A stretch of DNA of 64,000 nucleotides from Crocosphaera sp. (GTDB taxonomy: Bacteria > Cyanobacteriota > Cyanobacteriia > Cyanobacteriales > Microcystaceae): contig JASJDN010000011.1 of assembly GCA_030065205.1 (NCBI GenBank), positions 1 through 64,000 on the forward strand. The letters run 5' to 3'. A program made the translations under genes and the position numbers. Every line of letters starts with the position of its first letter. Positions within the stretch are counted from its first letter, which is position 1. This document shows, piece after piece, positions 53,040-61,864 of the stretch. The notes under the pieces are model-generated. The model was not told where the DNA came from, made no database searches, and was given only the letters and a program-made list of their open reading frames with translations.

Positions 53040-53333
53040 TTAACCCTGAGTGCTGTTCACTCCCTCTGATACGGAGGTAGGAAGAGCATTTTTTTGGGCT
53101 TGTTCTGCTATCACTTCTGCTTTCGCTTCGGCGATGATGTCTCCCATCACTTCCCCTGCTTCAGCTAAGGTTCCTTTCGTTTTTTGGTATAAAATGACCC
53201 CAGTTTTCACCGTTGCTTTAGCCACAGGTTTAAGTAAGGGAAGGACAACGGGGGTTAAGATTAAAGCCCCGATTCCGATGGCAAGGGTGCGATTGGGATT
53301 TTCTTGATACGCTTTTTTTAGGGTTTCTAACAT
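53040..53333 (-). CDS. DUF5132 protein
   Basis: The 97-residue protein has the DUF5132 core TLAIGIGALILTPVVLPLLK followed by PVAKATVKTGVILYQKTKGT. A charged helix follows (LAEAGEVMGDIIAEAKAEV). It is convergent with the other DUF5132 gene, 7 bp apart, so the two paralogues sit tail to tail. It also lies downstream of the RNA-binding protein gene, but a terminator separates them. Probably part of the HMA_2/ATPase module. Function unknown. Confidence 0.8.
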   Translation of the reverse strand: MLETLKKAYQENPNRTLAIGIGALILTPVVLPLLKPVAKATVKTGVILYQKTKGTLAEAGEVMGDIIAEAKAEVIAEQAQKNALPTSVSEGVNSTQG

Positions 53334-53395
53334 TTTATTTTTCTTTCTTCAGTAAATAACTTTCTACTTACCATTATATACAATGAAAAAAAACA

Positions 53396-53417
53396 CGCTT
53401 TTTTTAGATGAAAAGCG
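53396..53417 (-). terminator. Rho-independent terminator of RNA-binding protein gene
   Basis: CGCTTTT (53396-53402) pairs with AAAAGCG (53411-53417); on the minus strand a T-rich tract follows (TGTTTTTTTTC). It is 59 bp past the rbp stop. Confidence 0.7.
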
Positions 53418-53475
53418 CGATAAAAAAACACTAAACTATGATTACATAGGTTAACTGTTTCTGAATCAATGATGA

Positions 53476-53772
53476 CTAGGAAAAACTACCTTGTTTACGA
53501 AAACTACCGGAACTGTTACGGCCTGAGTTTTCACGAGGTTTGGCCTTATTGACTCTCATTTGCCGCCCCATCCAGTCAGCCCCATCTAAGGTTTCAATGG
53601 CAACGGTTTCCTGGTCATCGCTTTCCATTTCCACAAAGCCAAATCCTCTGGGTCTTCCTGTTTCGCGGTCTGTAGGGAGAGAAACCCGCTTAACAGTACC
53701 ATATTCGCTGAAAACTTCTGTTAAATCTTCAGACGTTACATCGTATACTAAGTTGCCTACATAAATTGTCAT
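53476..53772 (-). CDS. rbp: RRM RNA-binding protein (cyanobacterial Rbp type)
   Basis: The 98-residue protein has one RRM with RNP-2 IYVGNL at the start and RNP-1 RGFGFVEM near position 43-50, followed by a Gly/Ser/Arg-rich tail (RENSGRNSSGSFRKQGSFS). This is the cyanobacterial cold-induced RNA-binding family, which binds single-stranded RNA and is often cold-regulated. The usual S21 neighbour is absent. A 39-codon gene lies 19 bp upstream on the same strand. Confidence 0.92.
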   Translation of the reverse strand: MTIYVGNLVYDVTSEDLTEVFSEYGTVKRVSLPTDRETGRPRGFGFVEMESDDQETVAIETLDGADWMGRQMRVNKAKPRENSGRNSSGSFRKQGSFS

Positions 53773-53791
53773 GGGATGTCTCCAAAATGTG

Positions 53792-53911
53792 TTAGAAGGT
53801 TACGAGAGAATCAACTAAATCTTCGGAAACCCACCAGGCGATGTAGACAGGAACGAACCAATTACTAATCACAACCAATGCTGAACCCGAACTCGAAAAA
53901 CTCTCAATCAT
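53792..53911 (-). CDS. Small putative membrane peptide upstream of rbp, 39 residues
   Basis: The frame starts at ATG 53911 with AGGG 5 bp upstream and ends at TAA 53792-53794. It encodes MIESFSSSGSALVVISNWFV, then PVYIAWWVSEDLVDSLVTF. About 20 residues form a hydrophobic helix (ALVVISNWFVPVYIAWWV) flanked by polar ends, with three Trp. It lies 19 bp before rbp on the same strand, so it may be a leader-encoded gene of that transcript. I do not recognise it. It is too short for most gene finders. Confidence 0.55.
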   Translation of the reverse strand: MIESFSSSGSALVVISNWFVPVYIAWWVSEDLVDSLVTF

Positions 53912-53990
53912 TTATACCCTAACATAGCTTGACGGGGTTCGGCCGTGGAAACCCCTATATTTTGTAACAAAATGAAATATTAATATTGAG

Positions 53991-56900
53991 TTAAGGATTT
54001 TTTGGAGACATCTTAGGAAAACAACTGGATAATTTTTCCTGTTCGGGGGGACGGGTGACAAAATAATCTTCTAACCACTGACATCCTTGGTTTAAAAGTG
54101 AACTTAAGCGGGCAAATTCTGATTCTACGGGCCATATTTTTACTTTACCATCTCTTGCTACTGTTAATAGGGTTTGATTATCGGGAGTAAATTGCACACT
54201 TTCAATGGATTCTTGATGGCCTTTCATCTTCGTATGTAGCTTTCCTTGGTTATCCCATAATCTTACGGTTCCATCTTGAGAAGCGGTCATAAAATATTGT
54301 CCATTGGGGCTAAACTTAACACGAGAAATGGGAAATAAATCACTTTTTAAAGTCGTTATTAGTTGTCCTTTTGAATTCCATAACTTGATGGTGCTATCTT
54401 CAGAAGCGGTTAATAAATATTGAGAGTTTGGACTAAAACTTAACCAGTTAATGGCTTCTTTATGTCCCAAAAAAGATTGTTGTAACTTTCCTTGTAAATC
54501 CCATAGTTTTGCCGTTCCATCAATGGATGCTGTTACTATTTTTTGGTCATCTTGACTAAACATAACATGATTAATCGTGTCTTCATGGGCCTGAAATTTT
54601 TGAATGAGTTGATACGGTTGAGTTTGTAAATCCCATAACCCAACTTCTCCCGAACGATTAGCCATGACTAATGTTTGACTATCAGAACTAAAGTTAAGGC
54701 TATAAATTCGTATATCATTATCCCTTAATTCTCCTAATAATTGTCCTTGCAAATCCCATAGTTTAACCGTCCCATTATTAGCCGTTGTGGCAATCATTTG
54801 ACTATTGGGACTGATACTAATCGCATTAATGCCACTATTATGTGCTTCAAATTCTTCTATCTTTTTTCCTTGTAAATTCCAGATATAAACCCTACCACTT
54901 TCATCGGCTATTGTTAATAATTTACCGTTTTGAGAAAAGTCAGCACTGGTCACATAAGTATCAAGGGTATTAAACCCATTGTTAGGCGTTTGTCTCACCG
55001 CCCACAATTTAACGGTTCCATCACTCGAAGCAGTGGCCAGTTTGGTTCCTTCACCATTCAAAGCCACATCATAAATGGGGTCTCGATGACCCTTTAAAAC
55101 CGTGATTTCTTTTCCTTGTCTACTCCACAGTCTCGCCGTTCCATCACTCGAACCACTGGCTATCCAGTTACCATCTTGACTAAATACAACACTATTGACT
55201 AATTCTTGATGACCTTTCAACGTTAAGATTAAATTTCCTTGTTTATCCCAAATTTTAATGGTTCCATTCCTCGCACCCACAGCAATGCGTTGACCATCGG
55301 GGCTAAAACTAATACTATAAAACCCTAACCCATTATCTTGCAAGTTTTTGATTAAATTTCCTTGATTATCCCATAATTTAGCGGTTCCGTCCCGTGAAGC
55401 CGTAGCAATGTGTTTACCATCTGCACTAAAGGCCACGTCATCCACTGACTTTGTATGACCTTTTAACGTCTGTAGAAGGTTGCCTTGTCTATCCCAAATT
55501 CTAGCAGTATTGTCCCGTGAGGTGGTGGCAAGGCGTTGACCATTTTGACTAAACGTAACACTATAAACCGAGGCATCATGACCCTTAAGGACAGCAAGTT
55601 GTTTCCCCTCTAAGTCCCATATCCTAGCGGTATTGTCCTGTCCAGCAGTGGCGAAGGTTTGACTATCGGGACTGAAAGCCACCCCATAAATATTACCTTC
55701 GTGGTCGCTCAAAAGGGCTTTTTGTTCTCCTTGTTGATTCCATAAACGAACGGTTTCATCACTGGAGGCAGTGGCTATCCATTGACCATCTTGACTAAAG
55801 GTAACACTATTAACAGCATCTTGATGACCAATTAATTTATTTTTTTCTTGGATACGGTTAAGAATTTGTTCTAAGGCTAAAATGGGACTGGTAGCGGGAT
55901 AATCTTCTAATAGTCGTCTATCTTTGACTATAGTTTGTAATTTTTGATTGGCTTCTATGGCTGATACTAATGCTTCCAGTTGTTCAAATTCAAATTGTCG
56001 CCAAGCACTATCTCCTATTTGTTCTAATTGAGTTCCCATTAATGCTTCTTCTTGCTTCTGAAAAGCGATCCAAGCTTGAGTAAAGGCAACGGTTGCGCCT
56101 AGAACGGAAAGGGTTAAAATCCCTATTCCCAAGCGGATCATTCGTTGTGCTTTTTCATTGGCTTGGGTTAAAATTTCATTGGCTTTTTGTTGAGTTTTTA
56201 GGTTGATTTCTGCTTCCCATTTATCTAAGTTTTGACTCTCGGTTAAGAATTTATAATCTAGATTACTTAAACTTTTGTCCACTGCCCAAGTTAGGGCATC
56301 TTTTAGAGCTTTTCCTCTTAATAAACGGGAATCATCTTCATAATTAGAATTAACCCAAGCTGTCAACATTTCAGAATAAGGTCTGATTTTTTCTAATTCT
56401 TTTTTAACCCATTCTTCATTAAAAACGGCTTGATAAATTTTGTTGTAAACGACTAATTTACCATTCTTTTTAACCACTAAACCAGATAATCTTAATTCTG
56501 TTTGTTCAGGACTTTCGTCACTTTTTAAAAATCCTTGTTGTAGAATTTGTTGATACATTCCTAATAGTCGACCGGCTCTTTTTTCATTCCTAAAAATTCG
56601 CTCTCTAATGGTTTTGAGGTGAACCGGTTCATCATGGGATTCCCAATTTTCAATAATAAATTCTCTAACAATTTTATTGACAAATTCTTTTTCGTGCTTA
56701 GGGGCAATCACTGAAGATTGAGTTAATAATAAATTACAAACTTTTTGGGTTAAAAAAGGTTGTCCTCCTGTCCAGTCTAAAATCGTTTTCAGAACCGCTT
56801 GAGGATGGTCAGTAATAGGAGTTAGACCAGGAGATAAAGGGTCTATTTCCTCTGAGGTAAACCCCGTTAATTCGATAGGAAAACCAATATTAAACGGGGT

Positions 56901-57500
56901 TTGGGTTTTATCTTGAATTAAATCAGTAGGAGTCGCAACACCAAATAGAGAAAAGACCAATCGTTCAAATTTTTTATTCTCTGCTCTTTGATTATAAAAA
57001 AAACGAATCACCGTAAAAAAGTCGTCTAGAGAAAAATTCAAACTGAGAACTTTATCAATTTCATCAATAAAGATATAAACCTTTTCTCCAGGACAATGAA
57101 CCAGTAAAACATCTTCTAAAAACTCACTAAATTTTTGAATCCCTGATAATTCCTCTCGTTCTCTGAGCCAAACTTTTAAGTTAACTTTACCAATTAAATT
57201 AAATCCCAAAAATAATTGAGTTATGATACCACTATACCATTGTTTTTGAGTAATATCACTCCCTAAACTGGTAATATCAACAGAAGCACAACTCATTCCT
57301 TCTGCTTGTAGTTGGTGCATTGCGCGAACTCTTAAACTGGATTTTCCCATTTGACGAGAGTTAAAAATGTAGCAAAATTTTCCTGCTTTTAACGCTGTTA
57401 AAAGGGCTTTATCTGCTTGTCTTTCTACATAAGTCGGATGGTCAAACCCTAGACTTCCACCCACTTTATAAGTATAAGATTTTTGAATATTGGCAGTCAT
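53991..57500 (-). CDS. AAA-like ATPase with 14 WD40 repeats
   Basis: The 1169-residue protein has an AAA-like (AAA_35-type) domain (about 10-340): P-loop NSRQMGKSSLRVR (about 48-60) and Walker B KVYIFIDEIDKV. A helical region and one transmembrane helix (about 455-478) follow, then 14 WD40 repeats (about 555-1140), each with GH-type starts and WD or similar ends, enough for two seven-blade propellers. A short Cys/Pro tail ends it. Such fusions are abundant in large cyanobacterial genomes; role as signal-response scaffolds or STAND-like sensors is inferred. Function unknown. Confidence 0.9.
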   Translation of the reverse strand: MTANIQKSYTYKVGGSLGFDHPTYVERQADKALLTALKAGKFCYIFNSRQMGKSSLRVRAMHQLQAEGMSCASVDITSLGSDITQKQWYSGIITQLFLGFNLIGKVNLKVWLREREELSGIQKFSEFLEDVLLVHCPGEKVYIFIDEIDKVLSLNFSLDDFFTVIRFFYNQRAENKKFERLVFSLFGVATPTDLIQDKTQTPFNIGFPIELTGFTSEEIDPLSPGLTPITDHPQAVLKTILDWTGGQPFLTQKVCNLLLTQSSVIAPKHEKEFVNKIVREFIIENWESHDEPVHLKTIRERIFRNEKRAGRLLGMYQQILQQGFLKSDESPEQTELRLSGLVVKKNGKLVVYNKIYQAVFNEEWVKKELEKIRPYSEMLTAWVNSNYEDDSRLLRGKALKDALTWAVDKSLSNLDYKFLTESQNLDKWEAEINLKTQQKANEILTQANEKAQRMIRLGIGILTLSVLGATVAFTQAWIAFQKQEEALMGTQLEQIGDSAWRQFEFEQLEALVSAIEANQKLQTIVKDRRLLEDYPATSPILALEQILNRIQEKNKLIGHQDAVNSVTFSQDGQWIATASSDETVRLWNQQGEQKALLSDHEGNIYGVAFSPDSQTFATAGQDNTARIWDLEGKQLAVLKGHDASVYSVTFSQNGQRLATTSRDNTARIWDRQGNLLQTLKGHTKSVDDVAFSADGKHIATASRDGTAKLWDNQGNLIKNLQDNGLGFYSISFSPDGQRIAVGARNGTIKIWDKQGNLILTLKGHQELVNSVVFSQDGNWIASGSSDGTARLWSRQGKEITVLKGHRDPIYDVALNGEGTKLATASSDGTVKLWAVRQTPNNGFNTLDTYVTSADFSQNGKLLTIADESGRVYIWNLQGKKIEEFEAHNSGINAISISPNSQMIATTANNGTVKLWDLQGQLLGELRDNDIRIYSLNFSSDSQTLVMANRSGEVGLWDLQTQPYQLIQKFQAHEDTINHVMFSQDDQKIVTASIDGTAKLWDLQGKLQQSFLGHKEAINWLSFSPNSQYLLTASEDSTIKLWNSKGQLITTLKSDLFPISRVKFSPNGQYFMTASQDGTVRLWDNQGKLHTKMKGHQESIESVQFTPDNQTLLTVARDGKVKIWPVESEFARLSSLLNQGCQWLEDYFVTRPPEQEKLSSCFPKMSPKNP

Positions 57501-57672
57501 TATTAAGATTGATTAGTTAGAGAGTATGAGAATTTAAAAAAGAAATAGCTAACTTGTGAGCGTAGTCCAATATATCTTACTATACAACCTAAAAGTTTAG
57601 ACTTCCTAGACAAATAAGAAAGTTCCTTTATAATAAGTTTAGTAAAATTTCTCTAGGTAGTGTAATTCTTAT

Positions 57673-59235
57673 ATGACGATAACAAAAGTGTCTTCAGATT
57701 CTCAAAAAAAATTTTTTCGTCCTCGTCTTTGGTTTGAAAAAGTCATGGCCTTGATAGTTTTGACCAATTATTCTTTGGTTATTTTCGATTTAACTTATAT
57801 TCCTTTACGAGATTTTTGGTTACAAGGAAGGGTACAATTTTATATTAAAATTGGAACATTTGAGCGAGAAATCCCCAAACCTCCTCTAAGGGTTATACCT
57901 CAATCTATCTCTAATATGATTACTAATTATGACATTATCAAAGGAATCGAACCCTATCGAGATACAGCACAATATTTACAACGAGTCGAGGATCTCAACG
58001 AAGCATTAAATCAGTCAGTGAGTGAACAAGTATTTTCTAATTCTAATCAAGTAGAAAATAATAATACTCAAGAAAGTATCGATAAAATATTAGCTGATTT
58101 ACGGAAACAAAGCACACAGATGCTTGAACAAAATCCGTTTCAAATTGCCAATAAAACAGGAACATTAGAACGCATTAAAAATAAGATGCGACAACAGGTT
58201 TTTGGAACAGAAGAAAGTTCAGCGACAGAAGCATTTCAAACCTTTTGGAGTGTTGAAAATTTTCAGGAAAATGGCTGGCGAAATCAGCTTAATTTTTTCG
58301 ATGAACAAATTGAACCTTTAATCGCAACTAACTATTATCGTCCTGTAGGAGAAAGTGGTGATCCTGTTGATAACTTTGGCTTACTCGATACCCCTTTCTT
58401 TTTACTTTTCTTAGCTGAATTTTTAGCAAGAACATGGTTGATTAGTCGTCGTCATACAGGAGTAAGTTGGTTTGATGCAATGTTATGGCGTTGGTATGAT
58501 ATTTTCTTACTTATACCTCTATTTCGTTTCTTAAGAATTATTCCCTTAACCATCCGTTTAGATCAAGCAAATTTAATCAATCTTAAAGCGATTAAGAAAC
58601 AAGCCAGTCAAGGATTTGTGGCAGGAATTGCTCAAGATATTACCGAAGTGGTAATTATTCAGGTTGTTAATCAAATTCAAGGAACTATTAAAGATGGCAC
58701 CGTTCGTAATATTTTAGTTCAACAAAATGCCAATCCATATATTGATATTAACGATGTGGATGAAACCTCCGAGTTAGTGAAACTCATGGCCAATTTAGTC
58801 ATTAATAAAGTTATCCCTGAAATTCGTCCTGAAGCGGAAGAATTTTTACGATATAACGTAGATAAAGCATTAACTCAAACCCCTGCTTATCAAGGTTTAG
58901 AAAACGTCCCAGGGATGAAAGTAATGCAGCATCAATTAACAGAAAGATTAGTGTCTCAACTGTATCAAGGGGTATCGGTCGGACTACAAGGATTATTAAT
59001 AGAAGACCCAGAATTTGATCGACTATTAGAAAAATTAGTTGAGAAATTCAGTCACTCTTTGGGAAGTGAATTACAAGCAGAACAAAGTATTGAGCAAATT
59101 GAATCGTTGCTGAATGATTTATTAGAAGAAATCAAAATTAACTATGTTCAAAATCTATCCCAAGAAAATATCGAAAATATTTTAGAACAAACCCGCGCTC
59201 TTCGGCAAGAAGCAGACGTGACTCACTATCAATGA
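57673..59235 (+). CDS. Cyanobacterial membrane protein, function unknown
   Basis: The 520-residue protein has a TM helix near the start (VMALIVLTNYSLVIFDLTYI) and a long loop (about 60-235). A pair of helices (TPFFLLFLAEFLARTWLISR; WYDIFLLIPLFRFLRIIPLT) follows, with arginines every third or fourth residue, like a voltage-sensor S3-S4 motif, then a long helical soluble C-terminus. No pore motif is seen. It is convergent with the membrane protein at 59244. I do not know the family's function. Confidence 0.65.
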   Translation: MTITKVSSDSQKKFFRPRLWFEKVMALIVLTNYSLVIFDLTYIPLRDFWLQGRVQFYIKIGTFEREIPKPPLRVIPQSISNMITNYDIIKGIEPYRDTAQYLQRVEDLNEALNQSVSEQVFSNSNQVENNNTQESIDKILADLRKQSTQMLEQNPFQIANKTGTLERIKNKMRQQVFGTEESSATEAFQTFWSVENFQENGWRNQLNFFDEQIEPLIATNYYRPVGESGDPVDNFGLLDTPFFLLFLAEFLARTWLISRRHTGVSWFDAMLWRWYDIFLLIPLFRFLRIIPLTIRLDQANLINLKAIKKQASQGFVAGIAQDITEVVIIQVVNQIQGTIKDGTVRNILVQQNANPYIDINDVDETSELVKLMANLVINKVIPEIRPEAEEFLRYNVDKALTQTPAYQGLENVPGMKVMQHQLTERLVSQLYQGVSVGLQGLLIEDPEFDRLLEKLVEKFSHSLGSELQAEQSIEQIESLLNDLLEEIKINYVQNLSQENIENILEQTRALRQEADVTHYQ

Positions 59236-59243
59236 TGAACCTG

Positions 59244-59738
59244 TTATCGCAACTGATAATAACCCAATAATCCTAAAGCAAACCCACCTAAACAGATGGT
59301 GATTAACAAAGACATCACTTGCCATTGAGGATACCCTAGTTTTTGCAGTTCCAACTTCGCTAAAATAGCAGCACACAGTAACACAAAAAAGTGAGCAAAA
59401 TAACCAATCCAACGAAGCATGATAACAATAATAAAAGACCACAACAAAACTGCAACAATCGCTTTATTATCTGACTGAAAGCTACTACCAAAAACAATCG
59501 TGATAATAGCAACAGGAGCCGCTAAACTAGCGGTAATAAGTAGAACCACCGCTCCTGCTAAAACATGAAGCATCAAAAAAATTGTCTGGTCTTCTAGAAA
59601 CCATCCCCAGGTTTCTCCTTGGTTAGCTAACCAATGGGTCCAAGCTGTAGCAGAATATCCCACATACCAACCAAAAATACCGTAAGTGAGGACAACAATA
59701 GTTAAACAAAAAAAAGGAAACCGAATCAACTGTGCCAT
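59244..59738 (-). CDS. Small integral membrane protein, function unknown
   Basis: This 164-residue protein has about five predicted transmembrane helices (FPFFCLTIVVLTYGIFGWYV, FLMLHVLAGAVVLLITASLA, VAIITIVFGSSF, LLWSFIIVIMLRWIGYFAHF, MSLLITICLGGFALGLLGYY). ATG 59738 is chosen because the longer frame (59795) begins with TTG and a polar leader. It ends 8 bp from the convergent 520-residue gene. No family recognised. Confidence 0.6.
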   Translation of the reverse strand: MAQLIRFPFFCLTIVVLTYGIFGWYVGYSATAWTHWLANQGETWGWFLEDQTIFLMLHVLAGAVVLLITASLAAPVAIITIVFGSSFQSDNKAIVAVLLWSFIIVIMLRWIGYFAHFFVLLCAAILAKLELQKLGYPQWQVMSLLITICLGGFALGLLGYYQLR

Positions 59739-59800
59739 AGCTTCATTGTAACGATCTCCCTTTGGGTATGAGCAAAATTTAGGTTTTTCTTTCAATCAAA

Positions 59801-59825
59801 AAAGACACGATAAACTCGTGTCTTT
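59801..59825 (-). terminator. Rho-independent terminator of apcD
   Basis: Perfect 10-bp arms AAAGACACGA (59801-59810) and TCGTGTCTTT (59816-59825) enclose TAAAC; on the minus strand the stem runs into TTTTTTG. It is 119 bp past the apcD stop. Confidence 0.85.
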
Positions 59826-59944
59826 CAAGTCCACAGCACCACACATTAGAATCAAGACATTGCTAAATTTGGAAACTTTTGGAGAGTTACCCGTTGCCTA
59901 TTTCCTAGTGCATAGTGCTGTAGTTTAGTTTTGGGGATAGACGT

Positions 59945-60430
59945 TTAGGACATGGCCTGAATCATATAGTCAAAATAGGGAGCCGTTTCGGCTGCATCCT
60001 CATTATTCAACAATCCTAAGGCTGCTTCCTTGAGACAACGAATGGCCTCCACCATCCCAGGAACAGGAACATTCAGGGAGTTATACATTTCTTTAACCCC
60101 AATCAAGCCAATTTTTTCGATTGGCTCTTTGCTTCCGGATAATACCCCGTAGGTGACTAAACGCAAATACCAGCCATAATCCCGTAAACACTGGTTATAC
60201 TGCTTTTGCCCATAAGCGTTACCGCCAGGAGAGCGGAAATCAGGTCGTTTTTGAAACAATTTTTTCTGAGCTTGGTCAACGATTTTTTTCTCGTTTTCGG
60301 CAAGGGTTTCAGCAATGCGTACACGCTGTTCCCCGGTACTCAGAAATGCTTGGATACCCTTGAGTTCCCCACTACTAGGATATCGGAGTTCGTCGTCTGC
60401 TTTTAGAATAACTTGGCTTACTACGCTCAT
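59945..60430 (-). CDS. apcD: Allophycocyanin alpha-B subunit
   Basis: ApcD is a minor phycobilisome core subunit and one of the terminal emitters passing energy to the photosystems. The 161-residue product shows [20 protein letters not shown], the chromophore Cys81 in [37 protein letters not shown], and [14 protein letters not shown]. The [16 protein letters not shown] segment distinguishes it from ApcA. Monocistronic with a strong terminator; other phycobilisome core genes are elsewhere. It lies in the same 4-kb neighbourhood as pcyA, which makes its chromophore. Confidence 0.96.
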   Translation of the reverse strand: MSVVSQVILKADDELRYPSSGELKGIQAFLSTGEQRVRIAETLAENEKKIVDQAQKKLFQKRPDFRSPGGNAYGQKQYNQCLRDYGWYLRLVTYGVLSGSKEPIEKIGLIGVKEMYNSLNVPVPGMVEAIRCLKEAALGLLNNEDAAETAPYFDYMIQAMS

Positions 60431-60652
60431 GATGATATCAACAACAATCTTATATCATACTGTAGTTTATCTTGAAATCGAAGACAAACGCACAGGGAGT
60501 TCATAGTAGTTTTCAATTGGGTGTTTGTATTACTTATCTAGTAATGACCGAGAGCTTTGTAGCATACAATAATTAAGTATTGCTGTGACACAAACTTCAG
60601 CTTATGCAATCTCCTCAAAGTGCAATAATAGTTTAACCGCTATATAAAACTT

Positions 60653-60702
60653 ACTCAAATCTACTCATCACGCTTAAAGTCTGATGGTAAGATGATTTGA
60701 GT
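60653..60702 (-). repeat. Hairpin at the 3' end of tnpB (candidate right end / guide RNA part)
   Basis: ACTCAAATC (60653-60661) and GATTTGAGT (60694-60702) are perfect inverted 9-mers, with an inner CATCA/TGATG pair (60666-60670, 60682-60686). The hairpin overlaps the tnpB stop codon (60674-60676). IS200/IS605-like elements have a hairpin at the right end that is part of the guide RNA; element boundaries cannot be fixed. Confidence 0.55.
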
Positions 60703-61864
60703 CTATTTTACTTCCTGCTTCAGCCAAGGGAGTCGGCTCTAACCTGTCCACAGGCGTAACTTCGGCCATAGCTTGACCTAGTTTTTTGAGATTTTTGGCT
60801 GCGTTTAAATCTCTATCTATTTGATAATGACATTTCTCGCAACAAAACACTCTTTCAGATAAGAGTAATGAGTCTTTTTTTTCTCCACAGTTAGAACAAG
60901 TTTTCGATGAAGGATAAAACCTATCTACTATGATGAGTTTTGAGCCATATAATTGACTTTTGTATTCTAACTGTCTTCTGAACTCATAAAACCCCATATC
61001 TGCTATAGCTTTCGCTAATTTATGATTAGCTAACATCCCTGATACATTCAAATCTTCTATCACATTGACTGCGTGGTTTTTGCTTAAATGTGATGTCAAT
61101 TTATGTAATGTATCTTTTCTGAGATTGGCGATTCTTCTATGGAGTTTTTGAACTTTCAGCTTAGCTTTTTGGTAGTTAGATGAACCCCCCACCTTTCTAC
61201 TTAATTCTCTTTGAAGTTTAGCTAATTTAGCTGACAGCTTTCTGTAAGAGTATATTCCTTTAAAATTTTTTCCTGTAGATAAGGTGGCTAAGGTTTTTAC
61301 TCCCAAATCTACCCCGACTACCTCTAAGGTCTTCTGAGTTGCTTGAGGCTCTACCTCTATTTTAAAGGAAATAAACCAACGGTCTGCCTCTCTACTAATG
61401 GTGACATTTTTAGGTTTATGGATAGTAGGCAATCTCTCATAAGTTTTCAATTTTCCTATAACGGGAACTTGGATTAAATGAGAAGATAAAATGCGAATCG
61501 TTCCATCTAAAGTAAAGCTATCATGTCTCCCTTTCTTTTTAAATTTTGGTCTTTTTTTCTTTTTGCTAAAGCAATCACGCCAAGCAACTGCCAAATGTCT
61601 CAGGGCAAACTGCGGAGCGCATTTTGAAACTTCGTAATACCATTCATTTTGCGGTTTAACTAATTTATTTAACCATTTGTGTAAATCAATAGCTGTGGGA
61701 AATTTGATTTTTTCTGAGTCTGAACAACTCTTATTATGGTCTAAAATAGCCAAACATAAACCATTTCCCCAATTATAAGCATGACGAGCGACTCCTGCAT
61801 GACGAGCCAGTTGTTGACCTTGGGTTTGATTTAATTTAAGTTGAGTTTTGAAGCCTAACAACAT
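60674..61864 (-). CDS. tnpB: TnpB RNA-guided endonuclease (IS200/IS605 family, orphan)
   Basis: The 396-residue TnpB has all RuvC catalytic residues: Asp186 (VVGVDLGVKTLA), Glu270 (NVIEDLNVSGM) and Asp352 (QIDRDLNAAKNL). The zinc ribbon is intact with Cys323, Cys326, Cys342 and Cys345. It also has the N-terminal HTH and wedge-like regions. TnpB cuts DNA guided by an RNA made from the element's right end and helps maintain the transposon. No tnpA (Y1 transposase) is next to it, so the element is an IS1341-type orphan or non-autonomous. The frame is intact, suggesting recent activity or selection. Confidence 0.94.
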   Translation of the reverse strand: MLLGFKTQLKLNQTQGQQLARHAGVARHAYNWGNGLCLAILDHNKSCSDSEKIKFPTAIDLHKWLNKLVKPQNEWYYEVSKCAPQFALRHLAVAWRDCFSKKKKRPKFKKKGRHDSFTLDGTIRILSSHLIQVPVIGKLKTYERLPTIHKPKNVTISREADRWFISFKIEVEPQATQKTLEVVGVDLGVKTLATLSTGKNFKGIYSYRKLSAKLAKLQRELSRKVGGSSNYQKAKLKVQKLHRRIANLRKDTLHKLTSHLSKNHAVNVIEDLNVSGMLANHKLAKAIADMGFYEFRRQLEYKSQLYGSKLIIVDRFYPSSKTCSNCGEKKDSLLLSERVFCCEKCHYQIDRDLNAAKNLKKLGQAMAEVTPVDRLEPTPLAEAGSKIDSNHLTIRL

